DNA from: Curtobacterium sp. UNCCL20
GTDB lineage: Bacteria > Actinomycetota > Actinomycetes > Actinomycetales > Microbacteriaceae
Length of the DNA stretch: 64,000 nt
Assembly (NCBI RefSeq): GCF_900101675.1
Contig: NZ_FNKG01000001.1
Coordinates: 62,001-126,000, forward strand
Direction of reading: 5' to 3'
Shown here: in pieces, positions 38,244-48,760 of the stretch
Numbering within the stretch: position 1 is the stretch's first letter
How the letters are laid out: every line of letters begins with the position of its first letter
The notes under the pieces: generated by a model
The model's database searches: none
What the model was told of the DNA's origin: nothing
Seen by the model: the letters and a program-made list of their open reading frames with translations, nothing else
Program-made: the position numbers and the translations under genes

Positions 38244-39137
38244 ATGACGTTCAACGACGACTCCGAGCTCAAGGGCGGGAAGGTCACGCGGCGTGGCCGG
38301 ACGGCGGCGATCGGCGGTGGCGCGGTGGGCATCGGCGCGATCGTGGTGTTCCTCATCGCGCAGTTCACCGGTGTCGACCTCGGTGGTCTCGTCGGTGGCG
38401 GCGGTGGCACCACCCAGATCCAGCAGGAGGGCGACACCGTCGACGCGGCGAGCGAGTGCCGGACGGGCCGCGACGCCAACCTGAAGATCGACTGCCGGAT
38501 GGAGGGCGCGGCCGAGTCGCTCGACGCGTACTGGGCGTCGGAGTCCCGGCAGCTCGGGATCTCGTACACGACGCCGGGGTTCGTGCTGTTCACCGGTTCG
38601 ACCGACACCGGCTGCGGCCAGGCCTCGGCGTCGACCGGCCCGTTCTACTGCCCGCCGGACCGCTCGATCTTCCTGGACACCGCGTTCTACGACGACCTGC
38701 AGTCGCGGTACGGCTCCTCCGGCGGCCCGCTCGCGCAGATGTACGTCGTCGCCCACGAGTGGGGCCACCACGTCCAGCAGCTCCAGGGGGCGTTCGCCGC
38801 CACGGACCGTTCCGGCACCGGTGCATCGTCGGGCAGTGTCCGCGTCGAGCTGCAGGCCGACTGCTACGCCGGGGCCTGGGTGGGCGACGCGGCGAACACG
38901 AAGGACGCGAACGGCGAGACCTTCTTCGAGCCGATCACCCGGACGCAGATCGACGACGCACTGTCCGCCGCGAGCGCCGTCGGCGACGACAGCATCCAGG
39001 AACGCTCGAGCGGCCGGGTCGACCCCGACTCGTTCACCCACGGCACGAGCGAGCAGCGCCAGAACTGGTTCATCCGGGGCTACCAGCAGGGCGCGACGTC
39101 CTGCGACACCTTCAGCGTCCCCGGCTCATCGCTGTAG
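38244..39137 (+). CDS. Neutral zinc metallopeptidase, YpfJ family
   Basis: A 297-aa membrane-anchored putative zinc protease: cytosolic basic start, one helix (about 25-48), a Gly-rich linker, and the YpfJ (zincin-like) domain with HEWGHH catalytic motif in VVAHEWGHHVQQLQG, followed by VELQADCYAGAW (third ligand Glu region). Four or more cysteines suggest disulfides outside the cytosol. Substrates unknown. The ATG is preceded by GGGAGC. Confidence 0.88.
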   Translation: MTFNDDSELKGGKVTRRGRTAAIGGGAVGIGAIVVFLIAQFTGVDLGGLVGGGGGTTQIQQEGDTVDAASECRTGRDANLKIDCRMEGAAESLDAYWASESRQLGISYTTPGFVLFTGSTDTGCGQASASTGPFYCPPDRSIFLDTAFYDDLQSRYGSSGGPLAQMYVVAHEWGHHVQQLQGAFAATDRSGTGASSGSVRVELQADCYAGAWVGDAANTKDANGETFFEPITRTQIDDALSAASAVGDDSIQERSSGRVDPDSFTHGTSEQRQNWFIRGYQQGATSCDTFSVPGSSL

Positions 39138-39170
39138 CCGTCGGCACCGCCTGCCGCGGCGGAGCAGGTG

Positions 39171-40121
39171 TCAGCTCGCGGTGGCCGACGGTGTGGGGCT
39201 CGGCGTGGTCGTCGCGCTGGGCGTCGGGGTCGGCGTCGATGTCGGTGTCGGCGTCGGGGTGGCGTCGGTCGACCCCGCGGCCGTCACCACGAACGTCCGG
39301 AAGTCGTCGTTGGTGATCGGCGAGGTGAGCTGGTGGTGCTGCCCGTTCACGAGGACGATCGGCGTCCCCGGGAACTCCTTGAGCGACGATCCCGGGATGT
39401 CACCGTCCGTCACCGCGCTGGTCCGCTCGTCGACCCACTTCGCGAACGTCTGGTCCTGGATGCAGTTCGTGATGGCGGAACGCTCCCGCAGGCCGTCGAC
39501 GCCGGTCACGAGCTTCGTGAGCTGAGCGTCGGTGAGCCCGGCGGTGTTCTCCTCCGGCTGCTTCGCGAACAGCGCCTTGTTCACCGCGAAGAACTGGTCC
39601 GGGGACTTGTCCGCGACGCAGGCGGCGGCGTTCGCCGCACGGAGCGAGTACTTCGTCCCCTGCGAGCGGTTCGACAGGATCGCGATCGGGTGGATGTCGA
39701 CCGTGGCGGCACCCGAGTCGACGAGGCTCTCGATGTACGCGCCGTTGGCGTCCTCGAACTGGCCGCACGTCGGGCAGAGGTAGTCGATGTACATCGTGAT
39801 GCGCACGGCGCCGGAGCCGTCGGTCGCGCTCGGCGCCGGGGACCCCGTCGCGGTCACCGCCTTGAGGTCCTGCCCGATCGTGATGCCGCCCTGCGCCATG
39901 TTGTCCGGGCCCGGGCCGGCGGGCTTCACCGAGTCGACGAGCACGAGCGTGACGATCGTCGCCGCCGCGAGGAGCACCACGCCCAGGCCGATCTGCAGGC
40001 CCAGACGGACTCCGCGCTGCCGGCGCTTCTGCTGGGCACGGGCGCGCTGGGCCCGTGCTCGTGCGGCTTCGCGGCGTTGGTTCCGCGCGGCGCGGGCGTC
40101 ACCCTCGGGGCGGTTGGTCAT
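39171..40121 (-). CDS. DsbA-like thioredoxin-fold membrane protein
   Basis: This 316-aa protein has a basic Arg/Ala-rich cytosolic start (about 1-37), one transmembrane helix (about 38-66) and an extracytoplasmic thioredoxin-like domain with the redox motif CPTC in YIDYLCPTCGQFEDANG. DsbA-type helical insert cysteines and a cis-Pro segment (FPGTPIVLVNG) follow. The last 45 residues are a (TP)n/(SAT) low-complexity tail. It probably oxidises or isomerises disulfides in exported proteins. A TACAAT -10 box lies 67 bp upstream. Confidence 0.86.
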   Translation of the reverse strand: MTNRPEGDARAARNQRREAARARAQRARAQQKRRQRGVRLGLQIGLGVVLLAAATIVTLVLVDSVKPAGPGPDNMAQGGITIGQDLKAVTATGSPAPSATDGSGAVRITMYIDYLCPTCGQFEDANGAYIESLVDSGAATVDIHPIAILSNRSQGTKYSLRAANAAACVADKSPDQFFAVNKALFAKQPEENTAGLTDAQLTKLVTGVDGLRERSAITNCIQDQTFAKWVDERTSAVTDGDIPGSSLKEFPGTPIVLVNGQHHQLTSPITNDDFRTFVVTAAGSTDATPTPTPTSTPTPTPSATTTPSPTPSATAS

Positions 40122-40187
40122 GCGTCGTCGTCCTCACGTTGGTCGTCGTCCGCACCGCGCACCCCCGCTCCGCGGACGGACCCGCCG

Positions 40188-40193
40188 ATTGTA
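40188..40193 (-). promoter_or_regulatory. -10 box (TACAAT) of the DsbA-like gene
   Basis: A near-consensus -10 hexamer on the minus strand. Upstream, TTGGGT at a spacing of about 19 bp could be a weak -35 box. Confidence 0.45.
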
Positions 40194-40363
40194 GTGGGGG
40201 CTTCCTGGAACCACCCAACCAGACGAGAACACTGGCGCACCCGGGTCGGATCGTGTTGTATTGACCTCGATGGTCGACGACGACCATCCGGGGCCCCCAC
40301 GGGCAACCGCTTCACTCGGATCGTCCGGCACGTACCTGCCGGTGAAGGAAGGACCGAACGCTC

Positions 40364-41464
<1,101 letters not shown>

Positions 41465-41483
41465 CGCTGGAAGGTCACTCACA

Positions 41484-41515
41484 GGAGGCGCGGTGCCAGC
41501 TGGCACCGCGCCTCC
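41484..41515. terminator. Hairpin between ugpC-like and DUF4032 genes
   Basis: GGAGGCGCGGTGCCA pairs perfectly with TGGCACCGCGCCTCC around a 2-nt loop. The flanking genes are co-directional, so it may stop or attenuate read-through. It belongs to the GGAGGCGCGG family. Confidence 0.75.
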
Positions 41516-41550
41516 CGTCCGTTCTCACCCCGGTACCAGAGGAACCCACC

Positions 41551-42858
41551 GTGTCCGACTCGATGTCCATCACCGCAGCCACCGTCGACCCCGGACTCCT
41601 CGACCTGCCGTGGGACGTGCCCCTCGCGGACTGGCCCGACGACACGATCGTCGCCCTGCCGAAGGGCATCTCGCGGCACCTCGTCCGCTTCGTGCACCTG
41701 AGCGGGTACGTGGCCGCCGTGAAGGAGACCGGCGAAGAGGTCGCACGCTCCGAGTACGAGATGCTCCGCACCCTGCAGCGCATGGACGTGCCGTGCGTCG
41801 ACCCGGTCGCGGTCATCACGAACCGGGTGAGCGCCGACGGGGAGCCGCTCCACCCCGTGCTCGTCACCCGGCACCTGCGGTTCTCGCTGCCGTACCGCGC
41901 GCTGTACTCGCAGACGCTGCGTCCGGACACCGCCACGCGGCTCGTCGACGCCCTGGCGCTGCTGCTCGTCCGCCTGCACGTGATCGGCTTCTACTGGGGC
42001 GACGTCTCGCTCTCGAACACGCTCTTCCGTCGCGACGCCGGCTCGTTCGCCGCCTACCTGGTCGACGCCGAGACCGGCAAGCTCTACCCGGGCGGCCTGT
42101 CGAACGGGCAGCGGGAGAACGACCTCGAGGTCGCGCGGGTGAACATCGCCGGCGAACTGCTCGACCTCGAAGCCGGCGGCCGCCTCGACGAGAACGCCGA
42201 CCCGGTGGACGTCTCGAACCGGATCGTCGCGCAGTACCGGACGCTCTGGAAGGAGCTCACCGGTACCGAGCAGTTCGACATCCGGGAGCGCTGGCGCATC
42301 AACGACCGCGTCGAACGACTCAACGCCCTGGGCTTCGACATCGAGGAGCTCTCGATCCACACCACCGAGGGCGGCTCGCAGGTGCGCATCCAGCCGAAGG
42401 TCGTGGACGCCGGACACCACCAGCGACGGCTGCTGCGCCTCACCGGCCTCGACGCCGGCGAGAACCAGGCCCGTCGGCTGCTCAACGACCTCGACTCGTA
42501 CCGGGCACGCAACGGCCGCGACCTCCTCGACGAGGAGATGGTCGCGCACGAGTGGGTCTCGCGGGTGTTCGAGCCGGTCATCCGGTCGATCCCGCGCGAC
42601 CTCCGCGGGCGACTCGAACCGGCCGAGGTGTTCCACGAGCTGCTCGAGCACCGCTGGTTCATGTCCCAGCAAGAGGAGCGCTCGGTGTCCCTGCCCGAGG
42701 CCACGACCGCGTACATCAACGACGTGCTGCGGCACCGCCGTGACGAGCGACTGCTGATCAACCCGCCGACGTCGTCGATGACGCTGCCGATCCCGGTCGT
42801 CGACGACGCCGAGCCGGCCTCCCCCGACGACGTCGAGGACTGGCGCGCCACGGTCTGA
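41551..42858 (+). CDS. DUF4032 protein, kinase-like
   Basis: This 435-aa actinobacterial protein has an N-terminal lobe resembling lipopolysaccharide/protein-kinase folds: GDVSLSNTLFRRDAG is like the catalytic HGD..N loop and YLVDAETGKLYPG like the metal-binding D.E segment. The C-terminal half is the DUF4032 region (about 180-400). A phosphotransferase role is possible, but the substrate is unknown. The GTG or ATG choice affects only four residues. It lies 86 bp after the ABC ATPase with a hairpin in between. Confidence 0.82.
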   Translation: MSDSMSITAATVDPGLLDLPWDVPLADWPDDTIVALPKGISRHLVRFVHLSGYVAAVKETGEEVARSEYEMLRTLQRMDVPCVDPVAVITNRVSADGEPLHPVLVTRHLRFSLPYRALYSQTLRPDTATRLVDALALLLVRLHVIGFYWGDVSLSNTLFRRDAGSFAAYLVDAETGKLYPGGLSNGQRENDLEVARVNIAGELLDLEAGGRLDENADPVDVSNRIVAQYRTLWKELTGTEQFDIRERWRINDRVERLNALGFDIEELSIHTTEGGSQVRIQPKVVDAGHHQRRLLRLTGLDAGENQARRLLNDLDSYRARNGRDLLDEEMVAHEWVSRVFEPVIRSIPRDLRGRLEPAEVFHELLEHRWFMSQQEERSVSLPEATTAYINDVLRHRRDERLLINPPTSSMTLPIPVVDDAEPASPDDVEDWRATV

Positions 42859-42880
42859 CGCCGGCGCACCCGTGCCCGCC

Positions 42881-42927
42881 GAACAGCGATGGTCGCCTCC
42901 CCGACCGGGAGGCGACCATCGCTGTTC
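42881..42927. terminator. Bidirectional terminator, DUF4032 / rlmB
   Basis: Perfect 21-bp arms (GAACAGCGATGGTCGCCTCCC on the left, less its last base in text: GAACAGCGATGGTCGCCTCC) flank a 5-nt loop CGACC between convergent genes. Confidence 0.88.
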
Positions 42928-42941
42928 CGTGGAGTGCCGGA

Positions 42942-43952
42942 CTACTCGGCGCGACGGCGCCGGGCGACCTCCCAGAGGGTGACGCTCGCCGCGATGCCCG
43001 CGTTGAGGGACTCGGTCGCGCTCGAGATCGGGATCGACACGATGGCGTCGCAGGTCTCGGTGACGAGGCGCGACAGGCCCTTGCCCTCGGATCCGACGAC
43101 GATCACGATCGGACGGTCGGCGAGTTCGAGGGCGTCGAGCTCCACGTCGCCGTCACCGTCGAGCCCGAGGACGAACAGGCCCATGGACTTGAGGGACTTC
43201 AGCGTCTGCGTGAGGTTCGGCGCCATCGCGACGGGCGTCCGGGCAGCGGCACCGGCCGAGGTCTTCCACGCGCTGGCCGTCACACCGACGGAGCGGCGCT
43301 GCGGCACGATGACGCCGTGACCACCGAAGGCCGCGGTCGAGCGGATGATCGCACCGAGGTTGCGCGGGTCGGTGATGCCGTCGAGGGCCACCATGAGCGG
43401 GACCTCGTCCTTCGCGAAGGCGCGCTCCACGACGTCCTCGGCGACGGCGTACTCGTACGCCGGCACCTTCAGCGCGACACCCTGGTGCACACTGTCGTGG
43501 CCCGTGATGCGGTCGAGCTCCGGACGCATGATCTCCATGATCGCGACGCCACGGTGGTTGGCGAGCGCGAGGATCTCCTTCACGCGGTCGTCGACCTCGA
43601 TGCGGGCGGCGATGTACAGCGTCGTCGACGGGGTCTTCGTGCGCAGCGCCTCGAGCACCGAGTTGCGACCGGTGACGAGCTCGTGGTCGTCGGACTTCCG
43701 TGTCGGCGGACGGCCGGTCCGCTGCTGCGGCGAGTTCGACGCACCGTGACGCCCCCGGGCCGCCTCGAAGCGCTCCTTGGCCGCCTTGCGCTTGCCGGCG
43801 GGGTGGTACGGCCGGTCCTCGGCCTTCGGCGTGGGCTTGCGCCCCTCGAGCGCCTGCGCGCCCTGGCCGCCGGAGCCGACCTGCTTGTTCCCCTTGCGGC
43901 CGGAGCGGACGGCGCCGGGCCGGCCCTTCTTGCTCCCCGAGACGTTCTTCAT
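42942..43952 (-). CDS. rlmB: 23S rRNA (guanosine-2'-O)-methyltransferase RlmB
   Basis: This SPOUT-fold methyltransferase of 336 aa modifies a conserved 23S rRNA guanosine (G2251 in E. coli). A Lys/Arg/Gly-rich disordered N-terminus (about 1-90) is followed by the substrate-binding domain (VTGRNSVLEALRTKTPSTTLYIA) and the knotted catalytic domain with ITDPRNLGAIIRSTAAFG, VVGSEGKGLS and IPISSATESLNAGIAASVTLWE. It is 28 bp downstream of cysS, in the order known from mycobacteria (Rv3579c-Rv3580c). Confidence 0.93.
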   Translation of the reverse strand: MKNVSGSKKGRPGAVRSGRKGNKQVGSGGQGAQALEGRKPTPKAEDRPYHPAGKRKAAKERFEAARGRHGASNSPQQRTGRPPTRKSDDHELVTGRNSVLEALRTKTPSTTLYIAARIEVDDRVKEILALANHRGVAIMEIMRPELDRITGHDSVHQGVALKVPAYEYAVAEDVVERAFAKDEVPLMVALDGITDPRNLGAIIRSTAAFGGHGVIVPQRRSVGVTASAWKTSAGAAARTPVAMAPNLTQTLKSLKSMGLFVLGLDGDGDVELDALELADRPIVIVVGSEGKGLSRLVTETCDAIVSIPISSATESLNAGIAASVTLWEVARRRRAE

Positions 43953-43980
43953 TGCTCTCTCCTGTCCGGCACTGCCGTTG

Positions 43981-45390
43981 TCAGGCGATGCTCCAGCGTG
44001 TACCAGCTGCGGTGTCTTCGATGGTGATGCCCGCGGATGCGAGATCGTCGCGCACGCGGTCTGCCGTAGCGAAGTCGCGTGCGGCCCTGGCGTCGGCGCG
44101 CTCCTGCACGAGGCGTTCGACGAGGGCTGCGAGTGGTGCGGCCGATGCGTCGTGGCCGCCACCCGACCAGTGCGCTGCTCGCGGATCGATGCCGAGCACC
44201 TCGACCATCGCGGCCACCTGATGGTACGCGGTTCCGAGCGCTTCCGCATCGTCCTGGTCGAGCGCGGCGTTGCCGGTGCGGACCGTCTCGTGCAGCACGG
44301 CGAGCGCCTGGGGCACCGCGAGGTCGTCGTCCATCGCCGCGGCGAAGGCGTCGGGGACCCCCGGAGCGTCGGCCAGGCGAACCCCTTCGAGTCGTTTCGC
44401 CGCCCGCGACAGGAAGCCCTCGATGCGGTCGTACGCCGCCTCGGCCTCGGCCAGGGAACCGTCGTGGTGGTCGATCGAGGAGCGGTAGTGGGCTGCGCCG
44501 AGGAAGTACCGGACGACCGCGGGACGAGCCGCTGCGAGGAAGTCCGCGGCGAAGATCGAGTTGCCGAGCGACTTCGACATCTTCTGTCCGTCGACGGACA
44601 CGAGCCCGTTGTGCAGCCAGTACGACGCGAACGGGTCGCCGGCCGCGGTCGACTGCGCGAGTTCGTTCTCGTGGTGCGGGAACCGGAGGTCGAGCCCACC
44701 GCCGTGGATGTCGAACGCCGGCCCGAGGTACCGGCGGGACATCGCCGAGCACTCGATGTGCCAGCCCGGGCGTCCGGGCCCCCAGGGCGAGTCCCAGTTG
44801 GCGGTCGGGGGCTCGCCGGGCTTCGCACCCTTCCAGAGCGCGAAGTCACGGGGGTCGCGCTTGCCACGGGGATCGGCGTCGGCGGCCTCGACCATGTCCT
44901 CGCGGCGCTGGCGCGTGAGGGCGCCGTAGGACTCCCAGCTGCCCGTGTCGAAGTACACGTCGCCGGACCCGTCGGCTGCGGCGTAGGCGTGGCCGCGCTC
45001 GATGAGCCGGGCGATGATGTCGTGCATCTGCGGCACGCTCGCGGTGGCGCGGGGCTCGTACGTCGGGGGCAGGATGCCGAGGGCGTTGTACGCGGCGGTG
45101 AACTCGAGCTCGACGCGGTACGCCCGGGCGAACCACTCCTCGTCGGTGCCCGATGCCAGGTCGAGCACCTTGTCGTCGATGTCGGTGACGTTCCGCACCA
45201 GGGTCACGCGGAGGCCGCGGTACGTCAGCCAGCGGCGCCAGATGTCGTAGACCAGCGCGGAGCGGAGGTGCCCGATGTGCGGCGAGGACTGCACGGTGGG
45301 ACCGCACACGTACATGCTCACGTGACCGTCGACCAGCGGGACGAGGTCGACGACGGCTGCGGCGCGGGAGTCGTACAGGCGAACGGTCAC
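43981..45390 (-). CDS. cysS: Cysteinyl-tRNA synthetase
   Basis: This 469-aa class I aminoacyl-tRNA synthetase attaches cysteine to tRNA-Cys. It has Zn-ligand Cys in [17 protein letters not shown] with the HIGH signature, the Cys/His zinc set in [10 protein letters not shown] and [28 protein letters not shown], and a C-terminal helical anticodon region. KMSKS and overall length distinguish it from the mycothiol ligase MshC. Cotranscribed with ispDF upstream and rlmB downstream. Confidence 0.96.
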   Translation of the reverse strand: MTVRLYDSRAAAVVDLVPLVDGHVSMYVCGPTVQSSPHIGHLRSALVYDIWRRWLTYRGLRVTLVRNVTDIDDKVLDLASGTDEEWFARAYRVELEFTAAYNALGILPPTYEPRATASVPQMHDIIARLIERGHAYAAADGSGDVYFDTGSWESYGALTRQRREDMVEAADADPRGKRDPRDFALWKGAKPGEPPTANWDSPWGPGRPGWHIECSAMSRRYLGPAFDIHGGGLDLRFPHHENELAQSTAAGDPFASYWLHNGLVSVDGQKMSKSLGNSIFAADFLAAARPAVVRYFLGAAHYRSSIDHHDGSLAEAEAAYDRIEGFLSRAAKRLEGVRLADAPGVPDAFAAAMDDDLAVPQALAVLHETVRTGNAALDQDDAEALGTAYHQVAAMVEVLGIDPRAAHWSGGGHDASAAPLAALVERLVQERADARAARDFATADRVRDDLASAGITIEDTAAGTRWSIA

Positions 45391-45442
45391 GCGCCCAGCC
45401 TAATCGGCGAGCGACCCCCGTTTCCGGAGGGCGGTCAGCGCG

Positions 45443-46627
45443 TCAGACCGACCGCACGATCGCCGTCGCGATCGCCGCGAGCCCCTCGCCCCGCCCGGTG
45501 AACCCGAGCCCGTCCGTCGTCGTGCCGGACACCGCGACGGGCGCCCCGACGACCGCTGCGAGGGCGTCCTGCATCTCGCTGCGCCGGGTGCCGATACGCG
45601 GACGGTTCGCGATGACCTGCACCGTCACCGACGTGACCGTCAGACCCGCACCGGCCAGGGCCGACACGGCACCGCGGATGAAGACGTCACCGGATGCACC
45701 GGCGTAGGCGGGGTCGGACGTGCCGAACCGTCCGCCGATGTCGCCGAGCCCACCGGCGGAGAGCAGCGCGTCGCACACGGCGTGGGCCACCGCGTCACCG
45801 TCGCTGTGGCCGGAGAGCCCGGGCTCGCCGGGGAAGTCGAGCAGCCCCACCCGGCAGGGCGATGCGTCGTCGAACGCGTGGACGTCCACGCCGAGCCCGA
45901 CCCTCGGGCTGACCGCACCAGCCGGACCGGCAGCCCGGGACCGCACGATCGACTCGGCACGACCGAGGTCCCACGGCGTGGTGATCTTGAACGCGTCGGC
46001 GTCGCCGGGGACGAAGCGCACCATGCCGCCCGCTGCCTGGAACACCCCGGCGTCGTCGGTCTCGGCACGCTCGGCCACGGCGTACGCCCGCCGGAGTGCC
46101 GCGAGCGGGAAGCCCTGCGGCGTCTGCACACCGACGAGCGCGGACCGCTCGACGGTCTCGACGACGACGTCACCGTCGACCCGCTTCACGGTGTCCGTCA
46201 CGGGGAGCGCGGGGACGAAGCCGACCGGGCTGCCCGCCGCTGTGCTGGCGGAGACCGCATCGAACACCCGCGTGAACTGGGCCGCCGGTGTCAGACAGCG
46301 GGCTGCGTCGTGCACCAGCACCGAGGTGACGGAGTGCGGCAGCACGGCCAGGCCGGCCTCGACCGAGCCGTGGCGATCCGTTCCTCCGGGGACGACCGCC
46401 GTGTACTCGACCGCCGCCCCCGCGACCGACGCGACCACGTCACGACACTCGTCGAGGAGCGACGCCGGCGCGACCACGACGACGAGCGTCGGGGACGGCA
46501 GCGTGAAGAGCGGCTCCAGTGCACGCGCCAGCATGAGCGATCCGGCGACCGGCACGAACGCCTTCGCCGTGCCGATGCCGAGCCGCGTGCCGGAACCCGC
46601 CGCAACGACGACGACCGCCCGGTCCAC
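45443..46627 (-). CDS. ispDF: Bifunctional IspD/IspF isoprenoid enzyme
   Basis: This 394-aa fusion has two catalytic steps of the MEP isoprenoid pathway. IspD (about 1-230, with VVVAAGSGTRLGIGTAKAFVPVAG) couples CTP to methylerythritol phosphate. IspF (about 235-394, GLGVDVHAFDD, SGHSDGDAVAHAVCDALLSAGGLGDIG, NRPRIG) forms the cyclic diphosphate. In mycobacteria ispD and ispF are separate adjacent genes. Here they are fused, as in several other bacteria. It is 45 bp downstream of carD's reading frame end and 53 bp upstream of cysS. Confidence 0.95.
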   Translation of the reverse strand: MDRAVVVVAAGSGTRLGIGTAKAFVPVAGSLMLARALEPLFTLPSPTLVVVVAPASLLDECRDVVASVAGAAVEYTAVVPGGTDRHGSVEAGLAVLPHSVTSVLVHDAARCLTPAAQFTRVFDAVSASTAAGSPVGFVPALPVTDTVKRVDGDVVVETVERSALVGVQTPQGFPLAALRRAYAVAERAETDDAGVFQAAGGMVRFVPGDADAFKITTPWDLGRAESIVRSRAAGPAGAVSPRVGLGVDVHAFDDASPCRVGLLDFPGEPGLSGHSDGDAVAHAVCDALLSAGGLGDIGGRFGTSDPAYAGASGDVFIRGAVSALAGAGLTVTSVTVQVIANRPRIGTRRSEMQDALAAVVGAPVAVSGTTTDGLGFTGRGEGLAAIATAIVRSV

Positions 46628-46671
46628 CCCTTCGGGGAACCGTGCGGTCGTGGTCGTGGCGTGCAGTGTGC

Positions 46672-47154
46672 TCAGGACGCGAGGACTTCGTCGAGGACGG
46701 TCGATGCCTTGTCCTCGTCGGTCTTCTCAGCCAGCGCCAGCTCGGAGATGAGGATCTGCCGCGCCTTGGCCAGCATCCGCTTCTCGCCCGCGGACAGGCC
46801 GCGGTCCTGGTCGCGCCGCCAGAGGTCGCGGACGACCTCTGACACCTTGATGACGTCGCCGGAAGCGAGCTTCTCGAGGTTCGCCTTGTACCGACGGGAC
46901 CAGTTGGTGGGCTCCTCGGTGAACGGGGCCCGCAGGACCTCGAACACCTTGTCGAGGCCTTCCTTGCCGATCACGTCGCGGACTCCGACCAGGTCGACGT
47001 TGTCCGCCGGTACCTCGATCGTCAGGTCACCCTGGGTGACCCGCAACTTCAGGTAGACCTTTTCCTCACCCTTGATGACGCGCGTCTTCACTTCAGAGAT
47101 GGTTGCCGCCCCGTGATGGGGGTAGACCACGGTCTCGCCGACCTCGAATTGCAT
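46672..47154 (-). CDS. carD: CarD family RNA polymerase-binding regulator
   Basis: This 160-aa transcription factor binds the RNA polymerase beta subunit and stabilises open complexes at rRNA and many other promoters. It has an N-terminal RID/Tudor-like domain ([19 protein letters not shown]) and a C-terminal helical DNA-binding domain with conserved Trp in [15 protein letters not shown] and [19 protein letters not shown]. An essential global regulator in mycobacteria. First gene of carD-ispDF-cysS-rlmB. A TAAACT -10-like box may lie about 28 bp upstream on the minus strand. Confidence 0.96.
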   Translation of the reverse strand: MQFEVGETVVYPHHGAATISEVKTRVIKGEEKVYLKLRVTQGDLTIEVPADNVDLVGVRDVIGKEGLDKVFEVLRAPFTEEPTNWSRRYKANLEKLASGDVIKVSEVVRDLWRRDQDRGLSAGEKRMLAKARQILISELALAEKTDEDKASTVLDEVLAS

Positions 47155-47242
47155 GTATCAGGCTCCGTTCCGAGACACCCAGTTTACCACAAGCAGAATT
47201 GGGGTAAGGGATACCTAACCACGGCGGCTCCCAGGTCCTCGC

Positions 47243-47248
47243 TAGGAT
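47243..47248 (+). promoter_or_regulatory. -10 box (TAGGAT) of the LpqE-like gene
   Basis: TAGGAT lies 51 bp before the TTG start, with CCGGAGGAATC following before the start. Confidence 0.5.
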
Positions 47249-47298
47249 GGTGGAGTTCGGACCGTCCGGTCCACATCGTGATCTTCCGGAGGAATCTC

Positions 47299-47958
47299 TT
47301 GCGAGCTCGGGTACTCGTGTCCGTCGCCGTTGCGGCAACCATCGCGCTCGGCGCCACCGGGTGCGAGTTCATGTCGCCCGCCCAGACCACGGAGATCAAG
47401 CAGATCACCGACGGCGTGGACGTGACGACGGGCAAGATCGCCGTCCGCAACGCGCTGCTCATCTCGGACGACGGCGACGGCGCCCGCTTCATCGGCACCC
47501 TCGTCAACACCGCCGAGAAGGGCGACATCACCCTCTCGATCGAGGTCGGGGGCGACACCCAGACCGTCGACGTCCCGGCGAACACCCACGTCGACCTCGC
47601 GATGGCCTCCGACACGCAGCCGACCGGCGGCACCGAGGACCAGGGCACCCAGACGCAGGGCACGAAGGCCGGCACCGGCAACGAGGTCGTCTTCGACAGC
47701 GCGGACGCCAAGCCGGGCTCGCTCGTCAAGGTCTACTTCTCGTACTCCGGCGCCGAGGGCGTTTCCGCCAGCGTGCCGGTGCTCACCAGCGCGCAGGAGG
47801 AGTACCAGACCCTCGCGCCGACGCCCACCCCGACGAGCACCTCGACCTCGCCGTCGAACAGCGGCACGCAGCCGACCGGCGACGCGACCGCCCCGGGGAC
47901 GCAGCCCGGCGACTCGGCGACCGACTCGTCCAGCGGCGACGCCGGCACGAACGGCTAG
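47299..47958 (+). CDS. LpqE-like lipoprotein
   Basis: This 219-aa putative lipoprotein starts at TTG, preceded by a CGGAGGAA ribosome site six bases away. That start is preferred over the more upstream frame, which reads through the promoter. It has a signal helix (VLVSVAVAATIALG) and a lipobox-like GATGC with Cys at about 22, then a beta-rich domain (about 30-170, IAVRNALLISDDGDGARFIGTLVN). The tail is Pro/Thr/Ser-rich (TPTPTSTSTSPS). Its position divergent from carD matches LpqE in M. tuberculosis. The domain resembles the copper-chaperone-like PCuAC fold, but no Met/His metal motif is evident. Confidence 0.8.
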   Translation: MRARVLVSVAVAATIALGATGCEFMSPAQTTEIKQITDGVDVTTGKIAVRNALLISDDGDGARFIGTLVNTAEKGDITLSIEVGGDTQTVDVPANTHVDLAMASDTQPTGGTEDQGTQTQGTKAGTGNEVVFDSADAKPGSLVKVYFSYSGAEGVSASVPVLTSAQEEYQTLAPTPTPTSTSTSPSNSGTQPTGDATAPGTQPGDSATDSSSGDAGTNG

Positions 47959-47969
47959 TCGGAACAGAC

Positions 47970-48030
47970 GCAACCGCCGGGAGGCCCGGTGCCGGTCCCA
48001 CGGACCGGCACCGGGCCTCCAGTCGGTTGC
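47970..48030. terminator. Bidirectional terminator, LpqE-like / regX3
   Basis: Arms of 29 bp with a few mismatches (GAGGCCCGGTGCCGGTCC against GGACCGGCACCGGGCCTC at the core) lie between convergent genes. One arm ends GCCTCCAGTCGG and the other CCGCCGGGAGGC. Confidence 0.85.
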
Positions 48031-48079
48031 GACCACTGCCGCACCCGCGTGACGGGCGCTGCGTGCGGTGCGTGCGGGC

Positions 48080-48760
48080 TCAGCCCTCGATGCGGTAGCC
48101 GAGTCCGCGCACCGTGACCAGGATCTCCGGGGCGCTCGGGACGCGCTCGATCTTCGACCGGATGCGCTTGATGTGCACGTCGAGGGTCTTCGTGTCCCCG
48201 AAGTAGTCCGACCCCCAGACCCGGTCGATGAGCTGCCCACGGGTGAGCACACGACCGGCGTTCCGGAGCAGCAGCTCGAGCAGCTCGAACTCCTTGAGCG
48301 GCATCGGCGTCTCGGAGCCGTCCACCTGCACCGTGTGCCGCTCGACGTCCATCCGGATCCCGCCAACCTGCAGGATGCCGCTCTCCGCCGGGTCGTCCTC
48401 GGTGCGGCGACGGAGCACGGCACGGATGCGAGCGAGGAGCTCCCGCGTCGAGTACGGCTTCGTCACGTAGTCGTCGGCACCGAGCTCCAGCCCGACGACG
48501 ATGTCCACCTCGGAGTCCTTCGCCGTCAGCATGATGATCGGGATGTTCGAGCGGGTGCGGATCTGCCGGCACACCTCGGTACCGGAGAGACCCGGCAGCA
48601 TGAGGTCGAGCAGCACCAGGTCGGGGTTCTCCGCGTCGAACTTCGACAGCGCGGTCACGCCGTCCGCAGCGACGGAGGTCTCGTACCCCTCACGCTGCAG
48701 CAGGAACTCCAGGGGCTCGCTCAGGGCCGGCTCGTCGTCGACGATGAGGATCTTGGTCAC
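48080..48760 (-). CDS. regX3: Phosphate-starvation response regulator RegX3
   Basis: This 226-aa OmpR-type regulator has a receiver domain with DDE (8-10 region) and phospho-Asp in LVLLDLMLPGLSGTEV, VTKPYSTRE with switch Lys, and a winged helix ending EILVTVRGLGYRIEG. It pairs with SenX3, whose stop codon overlaps this ATG by 4 bp. The senX3-regX3-gpm neighbourhood and PHO-box-like repeats before phoU and pstS support phosphate control. Confidence 0.93.
   Translation of the reverse strand: MTKILIVDDEPALSEPLEFLLQREGYETSVAADGVTALSKFDAENPDLVLLDLMLPGLSGTEVCRQIRTRSNIPIIMLTAKDSEVDIVVGLELGADDYVTKPYSTRELLARIRAVLRRRTEDDPAESGILQVGGIRMDVERHTVQVDGSETPMPLKEFELLELLLRNAGRVLTRGQLIDRVWGSDYFGDTKTLDVHIKRIRSKIERVPSAPEILVTVRGLGYRIEG

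Noticed and set aside
43981-45390. Mycothiol ligase MshC
   Set aside because: HIGH and KMSKS context, length and the [10 protein letters not shown] segment are those of CysS.
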